A stretch of DNA of 64,000 bases from Actinernus sp. WN-2022 (GCA_030867875.1 JAOWCC010000936.1:76231032-76295031), one strand, 5' to 3'. Shown: positions 28,990-40,133, counted from the stretch's first letter. Translations and numbers: made by a program. The notes: generated by a model from the letters alone, not told the origin.

Positions 28990-29480
28990 CCACACTTCTA
29001 ATGGTGCCTCCCTTGGGAAAGCGTCACATATTGATTTTTCCACGAGAAACCATCAGCGAAGTTTCTTTTCCAACCCCCCCCCTAAGAAACGTCAGAGATT
29101 TATCGATTTTTTTTTCAAAAGTCATACACTACCTCTTTCCATTCATGTCCGCCTTTTTATTCCAACTTAAACAACTTGTCACAACCTCTGAGTCCTATTT
29201 GGTGGGAATGGAACGTTGAAACCTTTGAATTCACCGCTATCAGTATGTCGGTGAGTTCTCAAAAACAAAGGAAATTAGATGCGATAGCTGTGGGATAATA
29301 CGTGCGTATCGTAGGGTCATTCATTTTTCTGGCTTTTTGAAAAAACGAAAGCAGTTGAAAAAAATCAAATTTCATTTTACAAAAAAATGAAAAACGAATT
29401 TTGGGACATTCATTTAACGAAGGATGCGCAAAAAAGATTGTACTCTTCGAGGCCGTAACTATGGGGAAGGGCCTATTCAT
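28990..29480. repeat. Left arm of an inverted repeat flanking the LINE
   Basis: Two blocks, about 29,011-29,060 (GGAAAGCGTCACATATTGAT and following) and about 29,290-29,430 (TAGGGTCATTCATTTTTCTGG and following), reappear inverted and in mirrored order at 34,288-34,338 and 34,010-34,160. The arms therefore belong to an older TIR element into which the LINE inserted. Confidence 0.65.
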
Positions 29481-29699
29481 TTAACCTGAAATACGGAGAG
29501 AAATAACTACTGCCCACTGTAATGGTCGTTGTGGAAGTCAGAACTGTTTACTACCAAAAGCACTCGCACCATCATGATCATACTGTTTCCCTGTACTATC
29601 AAAGAGGAACGACCTTCTGGGAAGGAAGAAAGGTTAAATCGTCCTTCTTTGGAAGACCGCTCCATATCTGACTTATATATTAAAGAGTATGAAAGTTAA

Positions 29700-32600
29700 A
29701 ATTCAATCTTAAGTAAGTTAAGCTATATCTATCCAAACGATCGTAAATCAGCTGTATCACCATCCCGGAAATAAATCGTTCTCTTTGGTGATTGTCGACC
29801 TCGTGATCAACATTTGAAAAGTATTCCAATAATGTTGTTTGCTCTTCAAAGTTTTCTCATAATTTTTAAGCTTCCGGCAAGATGGCTGCCACAATTTATT
29901 TGGCTCTGTACATTATTGCAGTTTTCTCGTCAATATCAATTCGCTCTTGTCTCCTGATGTCTTTAATTGAGTCATCTAACAGTACAGAAGCCTACTGTGA
30001 CCTACGTTTGAGCTATGAGGAATGTGATCCTGAGTATTTTGTCGATTTGGGTCGCTGCCGAAAGTCACATTTAAAGTTAATCACTACTGGATTCTTCAAG
30101 ACTGGATTTGCGGTTACTAAGTGGAATAAACATGGCTGCTGTGTGTTATCCATCCCAGGACATGACCCGCCGGTCGACATAACTGTATATATGGATATTT
30201 CGCTAAACCCTGGACCTGATTTAATTATTGGTAACTCAATGTTCTCTGGTCAATGTGATATGACGAATGATTGTACCGGTAACGGATTGCAATCATCTGC
30301 TCCAATTCGCTATCCGAGGAGTCAGCTATTGGGACTTAGATCAAATAGTTCTACACCTTGTCACTATACTATGGCCAATCTAAAGCTGAACGGAATATTC
30401 AAGTTTCGAGGAAGAAGAAGTGGTCGTCGAAGGATTCCTGTTCTAAGAATTACTCAGCGCGATTATGTAAATTCAAGCTACCTTACTGTGCCATTGTTTC
30501 AGTGGGCTGTGAACTGGAACAGTTTGACATCAATAACAACTACTGATTGTTCTGACCAAACAATTTCTTGCTGCATTAAATTTTGCCTTCTAAATGTAAG
30601 ATCTATTAGGAATAAGGCAATGGCAGTAAAGGATTTTGTCGTGGACCATGATATTGATATTCTCGCCCTAACCGAAACGTGGCTGCGCCCTGGGAATGCT
30701 GACGATGTTGAAATTGGCACGTTATGCCCTACTGGTTACAGGTTTCTTCACGTCCCAAGATCTCAGTCCAGGGGTGGTGGTGTAGGACTGCTATTCAAAG
30801 AGAGCCTTAATGTCAATACGTTGGTGAATAATACTTTTCAGACCTTTGAATATATGGACGTTCGTTTGAGAAGTCTGCAATGTATCAGAATGCTTGTCAT
30901 TTATCGCCCTCCGGACAATACTTCAAGTACGCTTTTTTATGAAGAATTTTCGAGGCTACTGGAACAAGTTAATGCTGAACCTGTAGAACACACACTGATA
31001 ACGGGTGACTTTAACTTTCATGTTGACGATCAGGGAAATACTTATGCTAATCGGTTCAACGAAATACTTGAATCATGCAATCTGGAACAGCATGTTGTGG
31101 GCGCTACCCATATCAGTGGGCACACATTAGATCTTGTGATTACGAAAAAAGGTGATCATATCATCAAGGAAGTCAAGATCAAGGATCCTGTTATCTCTGA
31201 CCATTGTGCAGTTTTTTGTAGGTTTCATCTGCAGAAACCACAGTTTGTAAAAAAGAGAATAAGCTATCGGAAAACAAGGACCCTGGACATGGTCTCCATG
31301 TGTGAGGATATCTCGAATTCCCCTTTAATACAAGATCAAGCTTCTGAACTAGATGCCCTTGTGGATCAATATGACAGTGTGTTGGGATCACTACTAGACC
31401 GCCACGCTCCATTAAAACAACGTGTTGTGACTTTGAGACCTCGTGCACCTTGGTATACACCGGAAGTTGCTGATGAAAAGAAAACCCGAAGGCGGCTGGA
31501 GCGGAAGTGGCGTGCATCCAGGTCCCAATATGACCGTGAGCAGTATGTATACCAATGCAGTGTCGTAATTAACCTTATTGATTCACTGAAGGCGGCATAC
31601 TATACTGATGTTATCAACAAACATTCATCTGATCAGGGGGGACTATTCAAAAGTGTGAATAAACTGCTTCAAAAAACAACTGTAAAGCGATATCCGCCCT
31701 TTTATGATAACAATGTCTTGGCGAATTTATTCGCTAACTTCTTCACAAGTAAGATAGATACGATTCACCTTGAGCTTGTAGAGAAAAGTACTAGTGCTGA
31801 ATATACCTTGGAACTGGATGAGTCAATTTGTCAAACAGAATTCTGCCACTTCAGTGAGGTTAGCCAGGATCAAGTTAGAGAGATGGCAAGAAAACCATCC
31901 TCGAAGTCCTGTAGCCTCGACCCTCTGCCTGCATCTGTACTTAAGGGCTGTTTCAATACGCTACTACCCACTATAACTAGAATCATAAACTTGTCACTCT
32001 CAACTAGTACTATGCCTGATGTGCTGAAGATTGCAGTCCTGGCTCCTACTTTGAAGAAAGATGATGCTGACTTCCAGCAGTTTGTGAACTTTCGCCCTAT
32101 TTCCAACCTAAAGATGATCTCTAAGCTGATTGAGAAGTCTGCGGCCATTCAACTGACAGACTACGTGATGAGATACCATCTTAATGAGACGTTTCAGTCT
32201 GCATACAAGACTCTCCATTCCACTGAAACAGCCTTAGTGAGAGTTCAGGATGATATCCTACGTGCTGTTGATAATAATAAGTCGGTCATACTTTTGTTAC
32301 TCGACCTATCAGCAGCCTTTGACACGGTAGACCATTCAATACTGTTGTCAAGACTCTCACATCGGTTTGGTGTGAAGGACAATGTGCTTGCTTGGTTCAA
32401 ATCATATCTTACATCACGAATGCAGTTTGTTCAGATTGAGGATTCAAAGTCGACACAGCGTCAATTACATCGTGGCGTACCCCAAGGATCCGTATTAGGT
32501 CCTTTATTGTATCTTCTCTACACTTCACCGATTGCTGACATCATCAGGCAGCATAACTTGCAGTACCATCTTTATGCTGACGACACCCAACTGTATGTAT

Positions 32601-33494
32601 CTTTCAAGACTGATTGTCATGATGATCTCTCTTTGGCTAAATTAAATCTTGAACTTTGTGTTAAGGACATAGACTGCTGGATGGTGAGAAACGGATTGAA
32701 GCTAAACCAAGATAAAACTGAACTTGTCCTTATCAGTTCCAAGTACCGTCCTAGGCCTGCCCTTAAATTTATCCAAGTGGGTGCTGAAGAGATCCATCCT
32801 AAGACATCTGCACGGAACTTAGGGGTTATTGTAGATCAGTGCCTGAATTTAGATCAACATGTGAAAAAGACATGTAAAAGTTCTCATTATCATTTAAGGA
32901 ATATTGGTAAAATCAGAAAATATCTTACTCAAGACAGTGCAGAAATTTTAGTCCATGCATTTATTGGCTCTAAGTTAGACAACTGTAACGCGCTACTCTA
33001 TGGCCTTCCTAAGTATTTAGTACATAGACTACAACTGATTCAGAATACTGCTGCACGTATTGTCACGCTTACGAGAAGATTTAATCATATTACTCCTGCT
33101 ATGTGTAAGCTCCATTGGCTGCCTGTACAATACCGTATCACTTTTAAAATGCTACTCTTAGTCTATAAAGGCCTTAATGGCCTGGCACCTAGTTATATTG
33201 TCGAACTGCTCAATTATCGCACGTGTACACGCTTGCTTCGGTCGAATTCCCAAGAGCTTCTGCACGTGCCAAAATCTAACTTAAAGACTTATGGAGACAG
33301 AGCCTTTTCAATAGCCGCTCCCAGGCTATGGAACAAACTGCCTTATGATATAAGGAGTGCAGTTTCAGTGGAGATTTTTAAAAAACAGTTAAAAACGTAT
33401 TTATTCATAGAAGCTTATAAATCTTGACTCATTGTTTAGAAGTTATTAACTATATTTTAACTGTATCGGTTAGTAGTTTATTAGTTTCATTATA

Positions 33495-33529
<35 letters not shown>

Positions 33530-33641
33530 GTTTGTATTATAGTAGGTTTTAGCTGCAGATTTTTATTACTATTGTAAAGCGCTCTGGGCAATTAATGGAG
33601 CTAGCGCTATATCAAATTAAATTATTATTATTATATTAAAA
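29700..33641 (+). mobile_element. L2/CR1-type LINE, apparently full-length ORF
   Basis: The element comprises the 1,181-aa ORF at 29,882-33,427 and a 3' UTR with a T tract (about 33,500-33,525) ending in GTAAAGCGCTCTGGGCA, GCGCTATATCAAATTAAATT and an (ATT)n tail at 33,625-33,641. The GCGCTATAT...ATTATT end is typical of L2/CR1 LINEs. The 5' boundary is uncertain; 29,700 is a guess between the repeat arm and the ORF. Confidence 0.7.
29882..33427 (+). CDS. LINE polyprotein: hydrophobic leader, 2A-like motif, APE endonuclease, reverse transcriptase
   Basis: 1,181 intact codons, ATG in the context CAAGATGG. Residues 1-25 form a hydrophobic leader. Residues 105-112 read DISLNPGP, ending in the NPG-P core of 2A-type translational recoding sequences, although Ser replaces the usual Glu. 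The APE-type endonuclease runs from about 231 (LLNVRSIRNK, LALTETWL, ITGDFNFH near 374, SDHCAVF near 438). The reverse transcriptase has LLDLSAAFDTVDH near 806, HRGVPQGSVLGPLL near 862 and YADDTQLY near 897; the C-terminal region ends in the WNKLPYDIR tail motif. It performs target-primed reverse transcription of its own mRNA. Clade assignment to L2/CR1 rests on these motifs and the 3' tail. An undamaged ORF suggests recent insertion. Confidence 0.9.
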   Translation: MAATIYLALYIIAVFSSISIRSCLLMSLIESSNSTEAYCDLRLSYEECDPEYFVDLGRCRKSHLKLITTGFFKTGFAVTKWNKHGCCVLSIPGHDPPVDITVYMDISLNPGPDLIIGNSMFSGQCDMTNDCTGNGLQSSAPIRYPRSQLLGLRSNSSTPCHYTMANLKLNGIFKFRGRRSGRRRIPVLRITQRDYVNSSYLTVPLFQWAVNWNSLTSITTTDCSDQTISCCIKFCLLNVRSIRNKAMAVKDFVVDHDIDILALTETWLRPGNADDVEIGTLCPTGYRFLHVPRSQSRGGGVGLLFKESLNVNTLVNNTFQTFEYMDVRLRSLQCIRMLVIYRPPDNTSSTLFYEEFSRLLEQVNAEPVEHTLITGDFNFHVDDQGNTYANRFNEILESCNLEQHVVGATHISGHTLDLVITKKGDHIIKEVKIKDPVISDHCAVFCRFHLQKPQFVKKRISYRKTRTLDMVSMCEDISNSPLIQDQASELDALVDQYDSVLGSLLDRHAPLKQRVVTLRPRAPWYTPEVADEKKTRRRLERKWRASRSQYDREQYVYQCSVVINLIDSLKAAYYTDVINKHSSDQGGLFKSVNKLLQKTTVKRYPPFYDNNVLANLFANFFTSKIDTIHLELVEKSTSAEYTLELDESICQTEFCHFSEVSQDQVREMARKPSSKSCSLDPLPASVLKGCFNTLLPTITRIINLSLSTSTMPDVLKIAVLAPTLKKDDADFQQFVNFRPISNLKMISKLIEKSAAIQLTDYVMRYHLNETFQSAYKTLHSTETALVRVQDDILRAVDNNKSVILLLLDLSAAFDTVDHSILLSRLSHRFGVKDNVLAWFKSYLTSRMQFVQIEDSKSTQRQLHRGVPQGSVLGPLLYLLYTSPIADIIRQHNLQYHLYADDTQLYVSFKTDCHDDLSLAKLNLELCVKDIDCWMVRNGLKLNQDKTELVLISSKYRPRPALKFIQVGAEEIHPKTSARNLGVIVDQCLNLDQHVKKTCKSSHYHLRNIGKIRKYLTQDSAEILVHAFIGSKLDNCNALLYGLPKYLVHRLQLIQNTAARIVTLTRRFNHITPAMCKLHWLPVQYRITFKMLLLVYKGLNGLAPSYIVELLNYRTCTRLLRSNSQELLHVPKSNLKTYGDRAFSIAAPRLWNKLPYDIRSAVSVEIFKKQLKTYLFIEAYKS

Positions 33642-34009
33642 TGGAGACTTGGAATTCATGCGTTAATGCATGCCCGTCCATTCACGTGTTTGAAATAAAG
33701 TGTACATTGCTCAAGAAGTTTTATTAATTTGCGTTATATCAAACATAAGCGACGGCCGTTCTGCATTTATCTGGCCTTTCTTCAACTTCCTGTTAACCCT
33801 CGAGTCTCCCCGTCCTTTGGACAGAATGAGGAAGTCGGCGTCCCCACGATGTTCCTCTATTTTCGATCGAGATTCCCGCGAAAAGACCCTCATGTGACTA
33901 CATGTTTAGCTAAATTGTCCCCACGCAGTGAGACTTGAAAATCGACATTCGCAATATTTATTGAAAAATGAAAATTGACTGTCGCAATATTTGTTTTTCA
34001 TATTTTATA
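33642..34009. other. Non-coding DNA between the LINE tail and the right repeat arm
   Basis: No ORF or repeat I recognise beyond the flanks of the LINE. Confidence 0.4.
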
Positions 34010-34390
34010 GCTTTTGAAAAATGAAAATAGACTGTCCCAAGAATCTTTTTTTTCTAAAATGAAATTTGATTTCTTTCAACTGCTTTCAGATATAATTTTT
34101 TCAAATAGCCAGAAAAATTAATGACCCTAAGTGATACACGCATTTGGGACAACCGCAATCTGCCATTTCTCTTCAGGAGTCTTTACATATCGTCGCAGAG
34201 ATATGTGATCATGAGGTGATGTTTCTGAAACTGAACTATCGATTTTTCCACGGAGAAACGTCACAAGTCAAAACCCCCCACCCCCAAACTTCGCTGGACG
34301 TTTCTCGTGGAAAAATCGATATGTGACGCTTCCCTTGGACACTGAAAACAATTTCTTTATGGGAGTACCCCTTCCTCCATAAATGTGGGA
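34010..34390. repeat. Right arm of the inverted repeat flanking the LINE
   Basis: Inverted counterpart of 28,990-29,480. It also contains a local hairpin: ATCGATTTTTCCAC at about 34,230-34,243 pairs with GTGGAAAAATCGAT at about 34,307-34,320. Confidence 0.65.
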
Positions 34391-35503
34391 CATACACTAC
34401 GGGAACATGCAAAATGTCTCCTGGTGTGTGCTCACCTTAAAGAGTGTCTGGCTGCATTAATAGATATATATATATAGTGGCCCGAGTGAAAGCCCATAGC
34501 CGCTCTACGTAGCTGTATTGTAGCCGTATTTCAGTGCGTTCCCGAATCCATAGCGCTAAACCCATGAAACGTTAACATCAACAGTTCTGTAACACACACG
34601 CGACTTCTAAATAAACTAAAACCTATAACAATCATCATTTCCGTGACAACCGTTGTTTCCATCGATTTTCCAGCGAGAATCGACAAAAGTCACCCTTTGT
34701 TGATGTTTTCACAAGGGTCCGGCCAATTTTATAATTAATTTCCTCTCAGAGTTCAGTTTCGCTCGTTTTTCTTGTTCTATCATTTTTTTTGTTTAGTACT
34801 TTTCTTCTTATCCTACTAGTTCGTTCATGTCATTTGCAGTTCGATAAATTGTTTTTGCAATCCGAAAAGTAGTTTATTCAGTTCTGTATATTCGATTCAT
34901 ATCCGTAAGCCAATTGTTCTGTTCGGTTTCGGTCAGTTCAATTTTCTCAATTTCTTTGTGTATGGGCGTCAAACAGTTTCAACATCGGGTTCGGTTTCCA
35001 GTTCTATTTATTCTATTCATGCACTCAGCTCAATTCTCTTGGTTCATATCTGATCTAATCATGTCCATGTCCACTCTAGTCCGGGTTCAGTTCAGACTCC
35101 GTTCGCTTAGTTCTAAACTTCTCGGCTCTTTAAATTTCTATTCTGTTTATTTCGGTCTGTTCATCTCGGTTCTGTATCTGGAGAATACTGATTCCAAAAG
35201 GTCGTCAAAAAAAAACTTGCTTTATATCGTTAATCGGAAAGAAAGTCAAATTCTCTTGGACTTGGCTCAGCCGATCTTCGAAATTTCCACTCTGCACTGC
35301 GATAGATCGTCCTTTTCCCGCCATTTTTTCCTGTAACATTTCAACTCGCAACACACACGCACTTTTCAACTCGCACTTTCCCTATCCCCGGTCAACTGAA
35401 TAAGGATTTGTATGAGTGTTTCATCATCAGTACTGGAAAGAATCGATTGATCGAACTTTAATTTGCCTGGCTAAATTTTGTTTTTGATTAATTATATTTT
35501 TTT
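34391..35503. other. Non-coding DNA, nothing recognised
   Basis: T-rich sequence with many TTCxGTTC-like words but no consistent repeat unit. The 140-codon frame at 34,914-35,336 is low-complexity and has no domain. Confidence 0.4.
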
Positions 35504-35533
35504 CGCATGGCTCGCATCGGCGTGTCTAAAACG

Positions 35534-35752
35534 CAGGTAACGGGTAGCGGGTAACGGGTAGCGGGTAACGGGTAACGGGTAGCGGGTAACGGGTAACGGG
35601 TAACGGGTAACGGGTAGCGGGTAGCGGGTAACGGGTAGCGGGTAACGGGTAGCGGGTAGGAGATAACGGGTAACGGGTAGGAGGTAACGGGTAGCGGTTA
35701 GGAGATAACGGGTAACGGGTAGCAGGTAACGGGTAGCGGGTAACGGCTAGGT
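35534..35752 (+). repeat. GGTAACGGGTAGC satellite, left arm
   Basis: Alternating hexamers GGTAAC/GGTAGC with occasional GGTAGGA variants. Apparent long frames across it encode only a Tyr-Pro-Leu-Pro repeat and are not genes. Confidence 0.9.
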
Positions 35753-36978
35753 TAAATTTATTTGTTTTAGAACAATACAAAAATCGTCCGGTGTTATTAT
35801 TTTTTTAAGGAATAAAAATACGCGCTTTGATATACACCGTTATCCTGACCAGTGATAACCATGATCGGAAATGGATGTGTGGCTGAGGTAAGCAGCTGTT
35901 AGTGGGGCGGCTAGCGTCACGCGACGACCCAGGCTAAGAACGGCTCTGAAGGAGTTACAATCATGGATAAAAAATGTTGGGACAGTCAACAAAAAATACT
36001 ATTATATGAAAATAAAAATTAATATCTGACGCAAAGTTAACACAGCTGCAGCTTCCCAAACCAGTGAAACAATTTTCAGATTGAAGGTGTTCAAAGGGGG
36101 GCCGGAGTGGGAGTTAAATGAATGGACAGTTTATTAAACTGGCGACCAGAGTAAGAAAGCTAAGATACGGATTTCGACGTAGATTGTTATAACCAATTCT
36201 TGCATCGATTAACCACATACTTGGGCACAATGTCCATGGATAATCTATCTTTCATATTCCCGAAGTAGATATTAAGCAAGCGATTAATTTAATGATAAAA
36301 TTTTGGGAGACGTTTTGGTGATCTTTTTAAAAAAATCCCCCTACTCGCAATGGATCGCTTTAAAATGCATCGGACAACATAAAGACACAGAGACTGATCA
36401 ATACAATAAGTAAACTTTATTCTGAAGTTAACAGTTCAAATCTGCCTTATCGATTTGAGTAAAACTCGTCCAATCACTGATCATAATATATCACTGGAAA
36501 AATCGAACCATTTACGTCCTTTTTAATACAAACATTTTAGAGTAGAACATTTCTCTAAATGTATTACTCTGTAAAATGGAGTGTTTGTAAAAAAAAATCA
36601 ATTTATACATTCACAGACATTTTGTAAAAGTTTACAAAGTCTGTATATTGCTCATATTTTACAACTGACAGTTTACATAGTTCTTAAAAGTCTGCATGTA
36701 ACTGGGCCGGTTCGAGTTTTCCAGTGCATTTTAAAAAGTGTATGTTCCAAACTTTTTAAAAAGTTACAGTTCGATGCTCAAAGTAAAAAAGCCACTTATC
36801 CAGACGTGTATTACATTCATGCACCGGCTATATTTACGGTAGATAAAACTAGTTCTCTTACTTAACAAACCAAACGTGATATACGTTAATTTTACTCAGT
36901 CGTCAACGTTCGCGCGCTGTGTTCACGCTTTTTGCTTACTTGAAAATCACGGACGATCCAATATGTAGTAATTAAACT

Positions 36979-37130
36979 ACCCGTTACCCGCTACCCGTTA
37001 CCCGCTACCCGTTACCCGCTACCCGTTACCCGCTACCCGTTACCCGCTACCCGCTACCCGTTACTCGCTACCCGTTACCCGTTACCCGCTACCCGTTACC
37101 CGCTATCCGTTACCCGCTACCCGTTACCCG
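36979..37130 (-). repeat. GGTAACGGGTAGC satellite, right arm
   Basis: Same satellite in inverse orientation, about 25 hexamers, ending at the inverted terminus GCGTTTTAGACACGCCG. Confidence 0.9.
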
Positions 37131-37146
37131 CGTTTTAGACACGCCG

Positions 37147-37207
37147 TGGCTCGCATCGCTGGCTCGCATGCCTCGCATGGCTCGCATGGCTCGCTGGCTC
37201 GCACATT
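37147..37207 (-). repeat. GCGAGCCAT satellite block (right)
   Basis: Inverse-orientation copies of the satellite at 11,938-12,028, directly before the resumed coding frame of the MULE-like gene. Confidence 0.8.
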
Positions 37208-37215
37208 GTACAGAC

Positions 37216-37770
37216 CCAATGCTAATCAGCCAGAATCTGACCAAAGATGTCTACAATGACTTTGTTTAATACATGCAGAAGAATTGCCCAGGCTTAAAGG
37301 AGAGCTTGAGATCATTTGGAACTGATGGCGAGAAACCACTGGAGCAAGCATTGTCAGAGGGATTTCCTTCATCAATAAAACTGAGGTGCATGAGTCATTT
37401 TCGGAATAATGTCAAAGACCACCTTAAGATGATTGACATGAATGCCAGAAATAACATTGTTAATCACATCTTTGGATATAACACAGGGGATGGAGTCTAC
37501 CATGAAGGGATGGTTGATGCTGATTGCCCAGAAGTGTTTGATACCCTCTATATGTCTGTTAGACAGGACTGGGAAAGAGTGTCCCCTACCTTTGTAACCT
37601 GGTTTGATAAAAGTGTACCAATGATCAAAGCATCTATGTTAAGCAGTGTAAGAACTGCTGCTGGACTTGGGTGCCCACCTCAGAAATTTTACACACACAG
37701 CTCCGAGAGCAATAACCATGTGATAAAGCACAAGGCAATCCAAAACCTGGCACCTGGGGAGGAAGTCTAA
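37216..37770 (+). pseudogene. MULE-like transposase gene, 3' part after the insertion
   Basis: Continuation of the gene at 11,028-11,931. The frame PMLISQNLTKDVYNDFV meets an in-frame TAA at 37,267-37,269, then runs open for 165 codons: SLRSFGTDGEKPLEQAL (probable second catalytic Asp), a KLRCMSHFRNNVKDHL-like helix, and the TFVTWFDKS and YTHSSESNNHVIK motifs of the MULE family's C-terminal region. The stop and the 25-kb interruption make it a pseudogene. Similar multi-exon MULE transposases are widespread in cnidarians as far as I recall. Confidence 0.72.
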
Positions 37771-38356
37771 TAGGTACTACCATATGTTTCCACAATGTGT
37801 GAGAAAGAACTTCCCAAATGACCCATTTCCCAAGGTGAACATTCCTTCTCAAACTCATTAATAATTCATGATAGTCATCCAATGGAGGAACTGTATCATG
37901 AATTTGCTGGACAAAATATTGTGCTTGTGTTAGTTTCACATGAACCAGCAGACAGTTCAAAGCAGGAAGTTTGTAATTTGGTTTTATGTACTTGGAAAGT
38001 TATTACATTTTATTGAGTTCCGATCCTTGACACAGATGAAGACATAATTGATCTAAGCATACGTAACATTATCAATATTATTTAGTATATTTGACATTTA
38101 TAAACTGGACAGTGAATAAGTTTGAATAAATTTGTTATTTCCAGAGTTCAGTGGTTTCTGTCCCGTGTGAGCCAGTGAGGTATTATTATTATAGCGACTA
38201 TACTACCAAGTCATAAGCTGAATATGGATCCAAATACTGAAAGCAATGCTTACTGATTATCTTTCTTCTCTTTTCCTTGCATTGTTGTGATGATTACGAG
38301 CCGCTGCAATTGATTTTGGCAGATTTTTACATGTTCCTCAAAAACACACAAATATC
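37771..38356. other. Non-coding DNA after the MULE-like frame
   Basis: Probably the intron or 3' sequence of the MULE-like gene. No further exon in frame could be supported. Confidence 0.4.
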
Positions 38357-38637
38357 AGCCGCCATGACACTTTTAAATGGTATCACCGCTGACCGCTCGC
38401 CCCAATCCCCCATTCCTTCATTCCCCATTCCCCATTCCCCATTCCCCATTCCCCATTCCCCATTCCCCATTCCCCATTCCCCATTCCCCATTCCCCATTC
38501 CCCATTCCCCATTCCCCATTCCCCATTCCCCATTCCCCATTCCCCATTCCCCATTCCCCATTCCCCATTCCCCATTCCCCATTCCCCATTCCCCATTCCC
38601 CATTCCCCATTCCCCATTCCTGGTTTTAGTAACGTCC
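38357..38637 (-). repeat. Long copy of dispersed element with (ATTCCCC)n minisatellite core
   Basis: About 29 uninterrupted heptamers CATTCCC/ATTCCCC at 38,419-38,620, bracketed by ATATCAGCCGCCATGAC on the left and CCTGGTTTTAGTAACGTC on the right. Both flanks match the element at 10,057-10,217 in inverse orientation. Confidence 0.9.
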
Positions 38638-39254
38638 ATTTTGGACCTTATCTCCCGGCTATAAATATCCGGTGCTTTTTCTTCTGTTTTTTGTATTTCT
38701 CCTGGTTTTGGTCCCTACTTCTGGGAATTTTCTGTTATTGTCTGGATGTTTATCGACAAATCTCAAGGTTTCTTGCTGAGTGAAGTTGACAGGTATGTGT
38801 TGGGTTTTCTATGTCTAGTAATTAAATGTTTAACAAAATATATTTAATAAAGTTTTGAAATTGAAAAAAGATGGAATATATAGATTTCGGCGGAGCTCCC
38901 ATATATACAATGTAGGTGACTTCCTGCATTTTGAGTGATGGGAACTTTCAATGTTTGCTTTGACTTTGAGCCAAAGCTCAGTTTATACAACAAAACTGGG
39001 AACAGGGAAGTCTGAAAACAGTGAAGACATGAGGTTCAGTGCTTCAATAGCCAGTGTCAGTGGTGTAGAAGTCATACATTTTCCTCCAGCCTTTATTTAT
39101 AGTGACTAAATGTTTTTCTTCCCTGTTTTTGTTATAGGACCAACAGTATGTCCTCCTTTCTAAATTCTCCAGCCATTTCCATCATCAAGGAGATAGCATG
39201 TATTTCTCCCATACTGTATGTTGTAGTTGGTGTGTGTGTGTTTGTTTTGTATAG
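38638..39254. other. Non-coding DNA upstream of the CIDE-N gene
   Basis: May contain the promoter or 5' UTR of the gene starting at 39,255. Nothing specific recognised. Confidence 0.4.
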
Positions 39255-40133
39255 ATGAAAGCCATTAAAGTCTGGAACTACACAAGACAAAAAAGGAAAG
39301 TGGTGGTTGGTACATTCAGTACCTTAAAATAACTTCTTGAAAAAGGTACAACTGCTTGTAATTTTCAAATTAAATGCTTTCAAAAGAAGATCGAGTGACA
39401 ATGATATCATTTACATATTTAATACTTTGTGTTGAGTTATTATATATGCAGTACTAGATTATACTTAGTTTTGTTCTGATGAAGTTATATGTACTATACG
39501 GTCAAACTTAATTGCCTGCATAAAAACGTAAACCCTCTATTAACAAGTAAAATAATATATATATATATATAATTATTGAGAATTATTCCTTGTATGAATT
39601 CCAGGGAATGAGAAGCTCGGAATAATCGCCTTGAAGGCTGTTCTGCTGGAAGATGCCGACCTGAAGTGGATGATGACTACATCAACCTTATAGAAAACAA
39701 CACAACTGTTGTTTTATTACAACAAAATGAACAATGGGCTGAGCATGGTGAGTCACATTATCATATTGAATACACATTTTAAAAATGCTGTGAAGCAATA
39801 GCTCTACAATACTGAGTGAAGTCCATTCCCTAAAACTGTCTATTTTTTTATTGACATCATCTAACATTGCAAATTCTTAGTAGCTGCTTTCATGACATAT
39901 CATTCTAAGCGAAACATATTATAGAAAGTGTAACTTTCTAAACAATTTATTGGTCTCACAGCACTGCTGTCTTTGGAAATTACAATGATTGGCTCATTAT
40001 GGAGTAATCTTCAAAATATTTAATTGCCCCTCTTAGATAGCCATAGTTAATCATTGTGCATAGTTTCAACTTACATGATAATATTTATAGGATTAGATTC
40101 ACATAGTATCATTACTTGATGGTAGATCACGCT

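Larger units (their letters stand above)
35518..37146. mobile_element. 1.6-kb element with CGGCGTGTCTAAAACGC ends and satellite termini
   Basis: The ends are inverted copies of CGGCGTGTCTAAAACGC followed by long arrays of GGTAACGGGTAGC (35,534-35,752 on the left; complement at 36,979-37,130 on the right). TGGCTCGCAT precedes the left end (35,508-35,517) and follows the right end (37,147-37,156), as a 10-bp target duplication would, though that word is also part of the local satellite. The 1.2-kb interior is AT-rich and non-coding. It is a non-autonomous transposon; superfamily not assigned. Confidence 0.8.
11928..37212. mobile_element. Composite nested insertion (about 25.3 kb) within the MULE-like gene
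   Basis: The coding frame of the MULE-like gene stops at 11,927 and resumes at 37,216. The word CCAATGCTAAT is present on both sides (11,914-11,924 and 37,216-37,226), as a target duplication or duplicated codons would be. The ends are imperfect inverted repeats: TGTGGACAACATGCGAGCC on the left, and on the right a sequence whose complement begins TGTACAATGTGCGAGCC. They are followed by GCGAGCCATGC satellite in opposite orientations. Within it sit the Polinton-like element, a 416-bp MITE, a LINE and a satellite-ended 1.6-kb element. Whether the outer ends belong to one transposon or arose stepwise cannot be settled here. Confidence 0.5.

Noticed and set aside
28706..29170. 154-codon frame as a gene
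   Set aside because: No domain, odd composition, overlaps an inverted-repeat arm.
35526..35780. 84-codon Tyr-Pro-Leu-Pro repeat frame
   Set aside because: Artefact of the GGTAACGGGTAGC satellite.
38327..38783. Long frames on both strands across the ATTCCCC array
   Set aside because: Heptamer tandem repeats with no stop in several frames; they encode only a repeated heptapeptide.
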